Positions 19,958-28,509 of a stretch of 64,000 nt of DNA are shown here, one piece after another. The stretch's first letter is position 1. Every line of letters starts with the position of its first letter. The position numbers were made by a program, and so were the translations under genes. The notes beneath the pieces were generated by a model. It worked only from the letters and a program-made list of their open reading frames with translations. It did no database searches and was not told the origin of the DNA. The DNA is from Geomonas anaerohicana (lineage in GTDB: Bacteria > Desulfobacterota > Desulfuromonadia > Geobacterales > Geobacteraceae), in assembly GCF_016458305.1 (NCBI RefSeq), contig NZ_JAEMHL010000003.1, forward strand, positions 186,001 to 250,000, in the 5' to 3' direction.

Positions 19958-21871
19958 TCAGGGAATGAATTTGAGCAGGAGCATGGAGATGTCGTCGTCG
20001 AAGGTGGTATTGCCGGTGAAGGCACGCAGGGTATCGAGCACGGCTTCGATGATGGCAGCCGAAGGCTTGCGATGCTCGCGGGCCAGCACCCCCTTCAGCC
20101 GCTGCACCCCGAAGAGCTCGCCGGAGGGGCTCTGGGTCTCGGTGATGCCGTCGGTATAGAGCAGCAGCAGGTCACCCTTTGCTACCTGCATGGCCGGTTC
20201 GTCGAAGGCGACCCTGCGCTGCACGCCGAGGATGAGTCCCTCCGCGTCCAACTCGAAGAAGCGCTCCTCGTCGGGACGGTAGAGCAGGGGAGGGGGATGG
20301 CCGGCGTTACTGTAGCGCAGCCTGCCGGAGGTCCTGTGGTAGCTCAGGTAGGACATGGTGATGAACAGCTCGGCGCGGGAGAGGTCGTCGTGCAGGATCT
20401 CGTTCAGTGCCGCCACCACCTGGGCCGGGCCGTCCAGGGCCGGCATCTGGGCGCGCAGCACGCTGCGGGTTTCCACCATGATCAGGGCGGCGCCCACGCT
20501 GTGTCCCGAGACGTCCGCGATCACCAGGTCGAGCCGCTCGCCGTGCAGCAGGATATCGTAGTAGTCGCCGCCGATATGGCTTGCCGGGACGCAGCGGCCG
20601 GCGCAGTCTATGCCCGTCAAAAGCGGCGGCGCGGCAGGAAGGAGCGAGAGCTGGATCTGCCGGGCGATCTCCATCTCCTTGTGCATGCTCGTGTTTTGCA
20701 GAAGGGCGCGTTCGGCGCGTTTGCGCTCGGTGATGTCCTGCTTGATGCAGATGAAGTGCTTGATCTGGCCGTCCTGGTCCAGGACCGGGGTGATGGTCTG
20801 CTCCTCGGGGTAGAGCTCGCCGTTCTTGCGCCGGTTCACCAGTTCGCCGTGCCATATCTTCCCCGCCATGATGGTGGTCCACAGGTCCTGGTACAACTCC
20901 GGATCCTGGCGGTCGGACTTGAGAAAGCCCAGATCGCGGCCGACCGATTCATCCGGCGTGTAGCCGGTCATCCTGGTGAAGGCCTCGTTGACCGAGAGCA
21001 CCACGCCGTTGTTGTCGGTAATCACGATGGCGTTGGCCGCCGCTTCCAGCGCGGCGCTTTGTACCCGCAGCGACTCCTCGGCCTGCTTGCGCTCGGAGAT
21101 GTCGGAGATGAGGCCGTCGTAGGCGATCAGTTCCCCCTGCTCGCTGTAGCGCGGCACGACCGTGTTGATGACCCAGCGCAGCGAGCCGTCCTTGTGCCGG
21201 ATCCGGTGCTCGACCGAAGGGATCTCCTTGCCGGCGCGCAGCTCCTCGGTGAGGCTGGTTACCGCCGGGCGGTCCTCCTCGTGGATCATCTGATACCAGA
21301 GAAAGGGATTTTGCTGATACTCTTCATCGCTGTAGCCGGTGACCGAGAGGCAGCCCGGGCCATGCGAGGTCCGGGTCACGTTGCCTTCGCTGATGGTAAC
21401 CGTGTAGATGTAGTCGGTGACGGCGGCCACCAGCCTCTTGTAGCGCCGTTCGCTTCGGACCAGCGCCGCTTCGGCCTCGCGCTTCCTGCGCCGCACCTGC
21501 GCTTCCTGCATCTCGCGCTCAATGGCCGGGATCAGGCGCGAGGTGTTTCCCTTGATCAGGTAGTCGTTGGCCCCTTCCTTCATGGCGCCCACCGCGGTGT
21601 CTTCACCGATCTTGCCGGACACGATGATGAACGGTATGTCGAGACCCGAGTCGCGCAGCACCTGCAGGGCTTCCAGCCCGGTGAACCCTGGCAGGACGTA
21701 GTCGGAGACCACCAGGTCCCAGTCTTCCTCCTCCAGCGCCTTGCGCATGGAGTCGGCGGTTTCGACCCGCCGGGAGACCGGCGCGTAGTTGCCGCGGCGC
21801 AACTCGAAGATGAGGAGCAGGGCGTCGTCCTCGGAGTCTTCCACAATCAGCACACGGAGCGGTTTACCCAT
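19958..21871 (-). CDS. Receiver-PAS-PAS-SpoIIE (PP2C) serine phosphatase
   Basis: 637 residues from the ATG at 21871 (MGKPLRVLIVEDSEDDALLL), with GCAGGTG upstream; a GTG at 21895 is possible. A receiver domain with VVSDYVLPGFTG is followed by two PAS-PAC units (about 150-395; the first includes RYSEQGELIAYDGL, the second AAANAIVITDNNGVV and FICIKQDITERK) and a SpoIIE/RsbU-type PP2C domain with GGDYYDI, IADVSGHSVGAALIM and YTDGITE. Such proteins dephosphorylate anti-sigma-factor antagonists. No antagonist or anti-sigma gene is adjacent. Its receiver and PAS parts resemble the hybrid kinase at 1744. Confidence 0.9.
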   Translation of the reverse strand: MGKPLRVLIVEDSEDDALLLIFELRRGNYAPVSRRVETADSMRKALEEEDWDLVVSDYVLPGFTGLEALQVLRDSGLDIPFIIVSGKIGEDTAVGAMKEGANDYLIKGNTSRLIPAIEREMQEAQVRRRKREAEAALVRSERRYKRLVAAVTDYIYTVTISEGNVTRTSHGPGCLSVTGYSDEEYQQNPFLWYQMIHEEDRPAVTSLTEELRAGKEIPSVEHRIRHKDGSLRWVINTVVPRYSEQGELIAYDGLISDISERKQAEESLRVQSAALEAAANAIVITDNNGVVLSVNEAFTRMTGYTPDESVGRDLGFLKSDRQDPELYQDLWTTIMAGKIWHGELVNRRKNGELYPEEQTITPVLDQDGQIKHFICIKQDITERKRAERALLQNTSMHKEMEIARQIQLSLLPAAPPLLTGIDCAGRCVPASHIGGDYYDILLHGERLDLVIADVSGHSVGAALIMVETRSVLRAQMPALDGPAQVVAALNEILHDDLSRAELFITMSYLSYHRTSGRLRYSNAGHPPPLLYRPDEERFFELDAEGLILGVQRRVAFDEPAMQVAKGDLLLLYTDGITETQSPSGELFGVQRLKGVLAREHRKPSAAIIEAVLDTLRAFTGNTTFDDDISMLLLKFIP

Positions 21872-21998
21872 GAAAACACCTGCCGTGGCAAGCACATGAT
21901 TGGTCGGGTGCGTAAGTCGTGCGCTATGCCGGAAAATGCCCAGTCAGGCTGGGCGCTTACAGTATAGCACACTTCGTTGGCAGGAAAGGGGCGGGGAG

Positions 21999-22574
21999 CT
22001 AATTAGATGGGGCGGGGGCGGCGGCGCTGTCGAGGCTGAATTCGCACAGCCAGCTCTCGAAAATGCGTACCTTCTCCTGTCCGAAGCGGAGCAGGTCGGA
22101 TCTCACCTGGTCCGTGCTCTTCTCCAGGTCCAGTTCCCCCCCCTTTTTGGAGTAGAACAGGTCCGCCAGGGCCACGATGCGCTCGCAGTCGGTGACCGGG
22201 GACATCTCGCGCAGCGGCAGGCGCAATTTCTGCTCCACGATGTCGCGGGCGGTGAGCCCGACGCCGATGTGGCGCTCGCAGACCAGGGCGTGCTGCGGCA
22301 GTCCCTCGGAGTCCAGCATCTGCCTGCCGATCACGCCGTGGCAGATGTAGGGGGCCTTGCCGAAGCAGTTGAGCCTGGGGGAATAGGTGCGGGCGACGCC
22401 TATGTCGTGCAGCAGGGCCGCTTCCTCGATAAAGAGCAGTTCCGCCTCGCTTCTGCCGGCGCGAGCGGCGATGGCGAGCGCCTTGTCGGCGACGCGGCGG
22501 CTGTGCCGGTAGACGATCTCCAGCCCCTGGCTGTTGTCGTGAAAGTATTTCTCAAGGAGAGCTCTCGGGTTCAA
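21999..22574 (-). CDS. HD domain phosphohydrolase
   Basis: 191 residues from the TTG at 22574, six bases after GGGAGG. The metal-binding HD motif is EEAALLHDIGV (about 50-60), preceded by YRHSRRVADKALAIA and followed by ICHGVIGRQML and CERHIGVGLT, the standard His/Asp set of the HD superfamily (UPF0/KrsB-like metal-dependent phosphohydrolases). The substrate may be a nucleotide or phospho-compound and is unknown. It diverges from the sigma-54 regulator at 22766. A weak hairpin (GCCCAG/CTGGGC at about 21939-21955) lies downstream. Confidence 0.88.
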   Translation of the reverse strand: MNPRALLEKYFHDNSQGLEIVYRHSRRVADKALAIAARAGRSEAELLFIEEAALLHDIGVARTYSPRLNCFGKAPYICHGVIGRQMLDSEGLPQHALVCERHIGVGLTARDIVEQKLRLPLREMSPVTDCERIVALADLFYSKKGGELDLEKSTDQVRSDLLRFGQEKVRIFESWLCEFSLDSAAAPAPSN

Positions 22575-22765
22575 AATACGCCTCCCAATGGGTGATGGTC
22601 CGGATCAAGGCATAGATTATGCCGATTTCGCCCCGGATTGCAACCCCGTCGAGCCGCCATCGGCATCAGGTTTATCGAACCTGGTCAAGAAACAGTTGAA
22701 TATCGGGTCGCGACCGGATATGATGTGAATCCTTTAAATAGATACTTCTATACTTGGGTGGTGCG

Positions 22766-24172
22766 ATGACAGCCAGAATGCTCACACAACAACACACGCT
22801 GCTCGTGGACGACGAGCCGGGGATCCTCACCGAGGTGTCGCTGCTGCTCGCCTCGAGCGACATCCCTGGCGTCGCCACCATCTCCGACAGCCGCCAAGTG
22901 CTCCGGTACGTCCGGGAGCACAGGGTGAGCGCGGTGATCCTGGATTGGGTGATGCCCAACGTCACCGGTGCCGAGATCCTGCAGAGCCTGACCGTGGAGC
23001 ACCCGGAGATTCCCGTGATCGTGATGACCGCCATGGGGGACGTGGAGACCGCGGTGACCTGCATGCGCCAGGGGGCGTTCGACTTCCTCACCAAGCCGGT
23101 GGACCCCAATCGCCTGGTGGCGAGCGTCAAGAAGGCGCTCCAGGTAAGCGAACTCGGCCAGCAAAACCGTAAACTCAAGGACTACCTGCTGGCGGACACC
23201 CTGGGCAACCCCGACGCCTTCGCCGGCATCATCACCACTTCCAAGAAGATGCGCGGCATCTTCCAGTACATCGAGGCCATCGCCAGCTCCCGCCTCCCGG
23301 TCCTCATCACCGGTGAGACCGGGGTGGGCAAAGAGTTGCTGGCGCGCGCGGTGCACGACGTCTCCGGCGTGCCGGGCCCCTTCATCTCGCTCAATGCCGC
23401 CGGGCTCGACGACTTCATGTTCTCCGACACCCTCTTCGGCCACAAGAAAGGGGCCTTCACCGGCGCCGACAGCAAGCGTGACGGCCTCATCAGCGCCGCC
23501 GCCGGCGGAACCCTGTTCCTGGACGAGATCGGAGACCTGAACCTCGCCTCCCAGATCAAGCTGTTGCGGCTTTTGCAGGAAAGGGAGTACTACCGGCTCG
23601 GTTCGGACCTGCTGCTCAAAAGCGACGCCCGCATCGTGGCCGCCTCCAACATGGACTTTGCCGCCCTGCGTGCCGCCGGGACCTTCAGAAACGACCTCTA
23701 CTTCCGCCTGTGCGCCCACGAGTTCCGGGTGCCGCCCTTGCGCGAGCGGCTCGAGGAAATGGAGGCGCTGGTGGATTACTTCGTGCACCAGATCGCAGCG
23801 CAGCAGGGGAAACCGGCTCCCAAGGTACCGGAGACGGTGATCGCCGCCCTGAAGCAATGCCGGTTTCCGGGCAACGTGCGCGAGTTGTACAACATGGTGC
23901 ACCATGCGGTCACCTGCAACGAGGGGGCGCCCCTGTCGGTGGCGGACTTCCCCGGGGTGGCCGCGGTGCCGGTCCGGGCGGCGCAGCCGGTCGATTGCGG
24001 CGACAACGCCTTGTTTTCGCTGTTCGGGAGATTTCCGACGGTGATGCAGGTGGAGGAGTACCTGATCGCCGAGGCCATGAAACTGACCCACGGCAACCAG
24101 ACCCAGGCGGCGGAACTGTTGGGGCTTACCAGGCCGACCCTGAACAAGAGGTTGAAACAGGAGCGTCAGTAG
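22766..24172 (+). CDS. Sigma-54-dependent response regulator (NtrC family)
   Basis: 468 residues from the ATG at 22766; a TTG at 22754 is possible. The receiver (about 1-120) has VDDEPG and phospho-acceptor Asp in VILDWVMPNVTG. The AAA+ domain (about 145-385) has Walker A GETGVGKELL, the GAFTGA loop (KGAFTGAD) that contacts sigma-54, and GGTLFLDEIGD. A Fis-type helix-turn-helix ends the protein (GNQTQAAELLGLTRPTLNKR). It converges on the geopeptide maturase gene and overlaps its end by seven bases. The only nearby orphan kinase is that at 28510, so they may form a pair controlling the geopeptide region. Confidence 0.92.
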   Translation: MTARMLTQQHTLLVDDEPGILTEVSLLLASSDIPGVATISDSRQVLRYVREHRVSAVILDWVMPNVTGAEILQSLTVEHPEIPVIVMTAMGDVETAVTCMRQGAFDFLTKPVDPNRLVASVKKALQVSELGQQNRKLKDYLLADTLGNPDAFAGIITTSKKMRGIFQYIEAIASSRLPVLITGETGVGKELLARAVHDVSGVPGPFISLNAAGLDDFMFSDTLFGHKKGAFTGADSKRDGLISAAAGGTLFLDEIGDLNLASQIKLLRLLQEREYYRLGSDLLLKSDARIVAASNMDFAALRAAGTFRNDLYFRLCAHEFRVPPLRERLEEMEALVDYFVHQIAAQQGKPAPKVPETVIAALKQCRFPGNVRELYNMVHHAVTCNEGAPLSVADFPGVAAVPVRAAQPVDCGDNALFSLFGRFPTVMQVEEYLIAEAMKLTHGNQTQAAELLGLTRPTLNKRLKQERQ

Positions 24173-25503
24173 GAAGGTGCGGCTACCGGGACAGGAGCGC
24201 TCTGGGCGGCCGCCTTTTTCCTGGGGGACAGGTAGGTGAGATTCTGCAGCACGGTCTGTTCCAGGGTGGCGTCAAAGAACGTGCGCCGGCAGTCCACCTC
24301 GGTCAATGCCTTATCCTGCAGCCTGGTCACCAGCCGGCAACCGCCGAAGCAAAGCGGGAGGTAGCTGCATTCCAGGCAGGCCTCCTGCTGCCAGTTCCCG
24401 ATCCCATGCGAAACACCGAAGTCCCGTAACCCCTCCGTCAGGCTGCCGACGCACAGCTCTTCCCACCCCATGAACGCAGGGCACTTGTAAAACTTCCCCG
24501 TGCAGTCGATCACCAGCGAGTTGTCCAGTTCCACGATGCAGGCCGACGGCTTGGGTGCGGGGGCGCGATACCCGCGCGCCAGTGTCGCTTCGCGCAGGTA
24601 GGGAACCGCCTCCAAAAGCCACGGTTCCTCGCTCATGGAGCAACCGGAGTTGAAGTCCGCACAGGTACCGGTGGCCACCACCGGCGTGAACATCACCACG
24701 GCCAGTTTGTCGGGGGTGATGCCGTACAGGGGAAGCTGGTCCAAAAGGCGGGGAAACTCGCGGTAGTTTTCCCGTTTGAAGTTCGCTCCCAACTGGATGG
24801 AGATGAGGTTGCAGACCTGGGCGAGGTTTCCCGCCACCACGTCGAAACTCCCGGCGCCGGAGGCGTAGGGGCGCTGGACGTCGTGAATCTCCTGCGGGCC
24901 GTCCAGGGTGAACTTGGCCCCCTGCAGGCCCAGGGGGAGCAACTGCAGCGCGGTTTTTCTGTCCAGGAGGGTGCCGTTGGTAACCAGGGTGAAGGCATAC
25001 CTGACGCCGTGGCTTTGGGCGGCGTCGTGCAACTGCTGCGAGATGCGCAGGATCAGGTCCAGCGACAAGAGCGGCTCGCCGCCGTAAAAGGAAACAGTGA
25101 GGTCCCATCCCCGGGCGATCCGTTCCCGCACCAGCGTCTGCACCACGAGGTCGGCGGTGTCCTCAGACATGTAGTGCCCGCAGCGGAACTCCCCTTCGAA
25201 GCAGTAGCCGCAGTCGAGGTTGCAGTCGAGGTTCAACACCACGGAAACCTTGAATTCCCGAGCCTCGGCGTTGGCGCGCGCGATGAGGCCGCGCATGAAC
25301 TCTTTTTCCGCGTCGGGGTCTTCCACCAGCATACCCAGCCGCGCCAGGGCTTCGCATCCGGCGTCGGGCACGGCGCCCGCTTGCAGGGCAGCCAGAGTCT
25401 CGGCGGAGATCGCGGCAACGGAGCCGCGCAGGGTCGAGTAGAGAAGGAGGTGATCGGGACGGTCGGGGGAGGGGTAAACCTTGAGGTAGCTCGAAAGTTT
25501 CAT
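24166..25503 (-). CDS. Geopeptide radical SAM/SPASM maturase
   Basis: 445 residues. The radical SAM motif is LNLDCNLDCGYCFEG (Cys94, Cys98, Cys101), followed by VSFYGGEPLLSLDL and FTLDGPQEIHD. An N-terminal extension of about 85 residues resembles the precursor-binding part of peptide-modifying enzymes. The C-terminal SPASM region carries further cluster cysteines (IDCTGKFYKCPAF, ACLECSYLPLCFGGC, DCRR). It lies 103 bases downstream of a 38-codon precursor gene on the same strand, the known arrangement of geopeptide clusters in Geobacter. It presumably installs a cross-link or other radical modification in the Gly-Phe-Gly-Cys-Cys core; the chemistry is not established. The RBS is poor, so translation may depend on the upstream transcript structure. 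Confidence 0.92.
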   Translation of the reverse strand: MKLSSYLKVYPSPDRPDHLLLYSTLRGSVAAISAETLAALQAGAVPDAGCEALARLGMLVEDPDAEKEFMRGLIARANAEAREFKVSVVLNLDCNLDCGYCFEGEFRCGHYMSEDTADLVVQTLVRERIARGWDLTVSFYGGEPLLSLDLILRISQQLHDAAQSHGVRYAFTLVTNGTLLDRKTALQLLPLGLQGAKFTLDGPQEIHDVQRPYASGAGSFDVVAGNLAQVCNLISIQLGANFKRENYREFPRLLDQLPLYGITPDKLAVVMFTPVVATGTCADFNSGCSMSEEPWLLEAVPYLREATLARGYRAPAPKPSACIVELDNSLVIDCTGKFYKCPAFMGWEELCVGSLTEGLRDFGVSHGIGNWQQEACLECSYLPLCFGGCRLVTRLQDKALTEVDCRRTFFDATLEQTVLQNLTYLSPRKKAAAQSAPVPVAAPSY

Positions 25504-25564
25504 GGTGGTGGAGACCTATTGTAACGTAGCTTTTCCGTCTGAATGCCGTCCGGAAGGACCAGGG

Positions 25565-25593
25565 TCCCGCCTTCCCCGGCGAGGAAGACGGGA
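25565..25593 (-). other. RNA hairpin between geopeptide precursor and maturase
   Basis: TCCCGCCTTCC (25565-25575) and GGAAGACGGGA (25583-25593) pair with one mismatch around a 7-nt loop. It lies 13 bases after the precursor stop. On the minus strand it is not followed by a U-run, so it is unlikely to be a full terminator. A processing or partial-attenuation element that keeps precursor in excess over enzyme is typical of RiPP operons. Confidence 0.6.
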
Positions 25594-25606
25594 CAAAGGG
25601 AGTGTC

Positions 25607-25723
25607 TTAGTAAGCATTGGAGAAGATATACATGTAGAAGCAGCACCCGAATCCATCTGTTACCGACTCTGACATACTGTTGCCCTCATCGAGAATCTCC
25701 ACTGCCAGATTTTCTGTTGCCAT
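25607..25723 (-). CDS. Geopeptide precursor (radical-SAM-modified RiPP)
   Basis: 38 residues. The ATG at 25723 is preceded by AAAGGAGG seven bases away. The N-terminal leader (residues 1-22) is acidic and starts MATENLAVEIL. The C-terminal core (about 23-38) reads DGFGCCFYMYIFSNAY, with adjacent Cys27-Cys28 in an aromatic, glycine-rich setting, the geopeptide pattern. There is no signal peptide and no Gly-Gly leader cleavage motif, and no dedicated exporter or protease is encoded next to it. Its promoter faces away from a TonB receptor gene, with a dyad between them. Mature structure and function unknown. Confidence 0.88.
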   Translation of the reverse strand: MATENLAVEILDEGNSMSESVTDGFGCCFYMYIFSNAY

Positions 25724-25772
25724 AGCGATTTCCTCCTTTGGGTGTGGTAAAAACCTTGGACTTATTTAACCT

Positions 25773-25803
25773 GCTGTGATAAATTAACACAGCTTTAATT
25801 ATA
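25773..25803. promoter_or_regulatory. Shared geopeptide/TonB promoter region with 21-bp dyad
   Basis: Between the divergent geopeptide and TonB-receptor genes, GCTGTG (25773-25778) and CACAGC (25788-25793) flank a 9-bp A/T centre. Only three of the 21 positions break the two-fold symmetry. Immediately beside it on the minus strand is TATAAT (25803-25798), a perfect -10 for the precursor gene, so the dyad would cover the transcription start and also the plus-strand promoter area. The half-site TGTGA/ACACA recalls CRP/FNR-type operators but the spacing is one base longer than CRP. Confidence 0.5.
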
Positions 25804-25842
25804 GTGCAATAATAAATTCGATTTTTTTTGTGAGGAGGGGGT

Positions 25843-27672
25843 GTGAGGAAGACGTCTGCAGTTTTGTCAGTGTGTGCCGCAGTCATGCCGGTACTGCTGA
25901 CTGTGGCGCTCTGCCTGCTGACAGTGGTGCCGGCCGCCTGTGACGATGACTTAAGTACCGTGGAACTGTTTAATGGCGCCGGTACGGAGTTGGTGTCAGC
26001 CAGCAGGTCACCCCGTCCCGCCTCGCAGACAGCGGAAAACATCACGGTAGTCACTGCGGACGAGATCGCGGCGCTCAATGCGCATACCCTGCCCGACATC
26101 CTCTACGCCATCACCGGCATTCAGCTGGAGATAATCGGCACCCCCGGCGCCAACACCAACATAGAGGTACAGGGTTCCGATTTCGACCACGTCCTGGTCT
26201 TGATCGACAACGTCCCCATCAACAGCCTCTCCGACAATTTCCCGGATCTGGCCGCCATCCCGGCTCAGATCATCGACCGCATCGAAATCGTCAAGGGGGC
26301 CGCCTCCAGCTCTTGGGGGAGCGCCCTAGGCGGCGTCATCAATGTGATCACCAAGATGCCGCAGCAGGACAGCGCCTTCGGGGGCACCGTCTCGGGCTCC
26401 TTCGGGAGTAGAGAGACCGTAGACGGCCGGGTCGAGGGGAGCGGCACCGTGGACCGGCTGGGCTACTACCTCTCCGCGGGCAAACTGCGCTCCGACGGCC
26501 TGCGACCGAACAACCAATCCAATCTCGACAACCTGTACGGTAAGCTGCACTACGAGCTGCCCGTCCGGGGCGGGGTCACCCTTTCCGCCCTCTACACCAC
26601 CAAAAAGACCGGCATACTCCAGCTGCCGGCTTTCGACATCAACGATCAGAAACACGAACTGGTCTCTTCGCTTTCCCTGCAATTGCCGCTGGATAAGGGC
26701 CTTGCCCTCGACGCCGCCGTAAGAACCCGACAGAGCACCATGGAGATGTTCGTGCTCAGTTCGCCCGGCCGCGCCCTGCTACAAAGCGGCCGGGAGGATG
26801 ACGACAGCATCGGCGGCAGCCTCAAAATGACCTGGCAGGGAGAGTGGCAGCTGGTCGTGGCCGGGGTCGACTATGACCACGTCGACGTGCATCTGCTGGG
26901 TGGACTGCTGCCCGGAGGGGAGCAAAGGAGCGCGGAGCGGCTCGGCGTCTACCTCAACGACACCCTCACCATCGGCAATTTCGCCATCACCCCCAGTGCC
27001 CGCTTCGACTGGACCGGCTTCGGTGGTAACCGCTTCAGCCCGAGCTTCGGCATCACCTACGCCTTGAGCGAAAACAGCCTGCTGCGTGGCTATACCGCCC
27101 GGGGCTACAGCCTCACTTCCTTGAACCGCGGCGATTCCACTGAGAAGGTTTGGACCTCCCAGATTGGTTTCGAGTCCGGGGAAGTACCCTACCTCTGGCT
27201 CAAGGCCACCCTTTTCAGAAACGACACCTGGGACGTCCTGAGCAACGAACTGAGCAGGGTGGTCAAGAAACGACAACTCAAGCAGGGAGGGGAGTTCGAA
27301 CTGCGCACCGTCCCCCTCTTCAACACCTCGCTTGGCGCCGGCTACACCTACATCCGTGCCACCGAGGGGGACGACGGGCCGGAGCTGGGCTCCATGCCCA
27401 GGCACACCCTGAAGCTCGGCCTGCGCTACCGGGACCCGTCCCAGCTGCAGGCGCAGCTTACCGGGTACTACATCAACTGGAATTCGCCGACCGGCAAGAG
27501 CGCGGGGGTCCTTTGGGACCTGCACCTCAGCAAGACGTTTGAGTATCGGGAGTTCGGGACGGTAGAGATCTTCGGCTCGCTCAGAAACATCTTTGAAGGC
27601 AAGCAGTACCTTACCGAGCTCTACAAGAATCCGGGGCGCTGGGCGGAAGCGGGGGTCAGATGTCACTTCTAA
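25843..27672 (+). CDS. TonB-dependent outer-membrane receptor
   Basis: 609 residues from the GTG at 25843, with GAGGAGGGGG upstream. A signal peptide (about 1-31) is followed by a TonB-box-like ELVSASRSPRP, a plug domain (about 60-170; TADEIAALNAHTLPDILYAI, VLIDNVPINS, IDRIEIVKGAASSSWGSALG) and a beta-barrel ending in Phe (GVRCHF), the usual outer-membrane insertion signal. It is somewhat short for siderophore receptors and resembles the BtuB/vitamin-type size class. Its end overlaps the substrate-binding protein gene by 13 bases. Placement back to back with the geopeptide gene suggests shared control; the ligand could be a metal complex or the peptide itself. Confidence 0.92.
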   Translation: MRKTSAVLSVCAAVMPVLLTVALCLLTVVPAACDDDLSTVELFNGAGTELVSASRSPRPASQTAENITVVTADEIAALNAHTLPDILYAITGIQLEIIGTPGANTNIEVQGSDFDHVLVLIDNVPINSLSDNFPDLAAIPAQIIDRIEIVKGAASSSWGSALGGVINVITKMPQQDSAFGGTVSGSFGSRETVDGRVEGSGTVDRLGYYLSAGKLRSDGLRPNNQSNLDNLYGKLHYELPVRGGVTLSALYTTKKTGILQLPAFDINDQKHELVSSLSLQLPLDKGLALDAAVRTRQSTMEMFVLSSPGRALLQSGREDDDSIGGSLKMTWQGEWQLVVAGVDYDHVDVHLLGGLLPGGEQRSAERLGVYLNDTLTIGNFAITPSARFDWTGFGGNRFSPSFGITYALSENSLLRGYTARGYSLTSLNRGDSTEKVWTSQIGFESGEVPYLWLKATLFRNDTWDVLSNELSRVVKKRQLKQGGEFELRTVPLFNTSLGAGYTYIRATEGDDGPELGSMPRHTLKLGLRYRDPSQLQAQLTGYYINWNSPTGKSAGVLWDLHLSKTFEYREFGTVEIFGSLRNIFEGKQYLTELYKNPGRWAEAGVRCHF

Positions 27673-28508
27673 GACTCCTGCTTCTCGCGTTCTTCACCCT
27701 GTTGCCGACGCTCGCCCTGGCCTACGACGTGCTGCTGCTGCAATCCATGCACGACAAGGGGTACGACGAGGCCGTGCGCGGTTTCAAGCGCAACTACCGC
27801 GGCTCGGTGCGCCGCATCGTCCTTACCGATTACGCCGAGCTCGACCTGACCCGCATCAACCGCGAGGAACACCCCAAGCTGATCGTGGCCGTCGGCGACC
27901 GCGCCCTGGAGCTGGCGCAAAAACAGCACGCCGCGCCGGTGCTCTACATGATGGCGCTGAACGCGAAGCCGCGCCGTTCCGCCGGGGGCGTCACCATGCT
28001 GCTCGACCCCGGCAAGTACCTGTCGGTCCTGGAGGAGATGGGGTGCGAGCGGGTCGGCGTCCTCTACGACCCGGCCCGCAGCGGCGCCTATGTGAAGCGC
28101 GCCCTGGCGCTCGCCGGGCGCTCCCGGATCAAACTGGTGCTTCGCGAGGTGCACGCCGCCAAGGAGACCCCGGCCATGCTCGCCTCGTTGAAGGGAAAGG
28201 TGGACGCGCTCTGGATGCTCCCCGATACGACGGCGGTTTCCCCGGTTTCCACCGAGGCCTACTTCCTCTTTTCACAGGCGGAACGGGTGCCGGTGGTCAC
28301 CTTCGCCGATGTCTACCTCTCCATGGGCGGGGCGGTGGCGCTGACCATCGACCGTTATGACATCGGTCGGCAGCTGGCCGAACTGGCGCAGAACGTGCTG
28401 GACGGGAACCTGCCGGAAGAGGTGGGGGACCCGCCCCGGCGGGTGGTCGCCAGGACCAACGAGGGGGTGGTGCGGCAGTTGAAACTGAACACCCTGGCGG
28501 GGCACTGA
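27660..28508 (+). CDS. ABC-type periplasmic substrate-binding protein (PF04392-like)
   Basis: 282 residues. A signal peptide (LLRLLLLAFFTLLPTLALA) precedes a periplasmic binding protein I-like fold: VLLLQSMHDKGYDEAVRGF, LIVAVGDRALELA, RVGVLYDP, DALWMLPDTTAVSPV and RVPVVTFADVYLSMGGAVALTIDRYDIGRQLAEL, the pattern of the ABC_sub_bind (DUF534) family. No permease or ATPase follows; instead a sensor kinase begins one base after its stop. Such orphan binding proteins often deliver a ligand signal to a kinase. It overlaps the TonB receptor gene, so receptor, binding protein and kinase form one operon. Confidence 0.85.
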   Translation: MSLLRLLLLAFFTLLPTLALAYDVLLLQSMHDKGYDEAVRGFKRNYRGSVRRIVLTDYAELDLTRINREEHPKLIVAVGDRALELAQKQHAAPVLYMMALNAKPRRSAGGVTMLLDPGKYLSVLEEMGCERVGVLYDPARSGAYVKRALALAGRSRIKLVLREVHAAKETPAMLASLKGKVDALWMLPDTTAVSPVSTEAYFLFSQAERVPVVTFADVYLSMGGAVALTIDRYDIGRQLAELAQNVLDGNLPEEVGDPPRRVVARTNEGVVRQLKLNTLAGH

Positions 28509-28509
28509 C

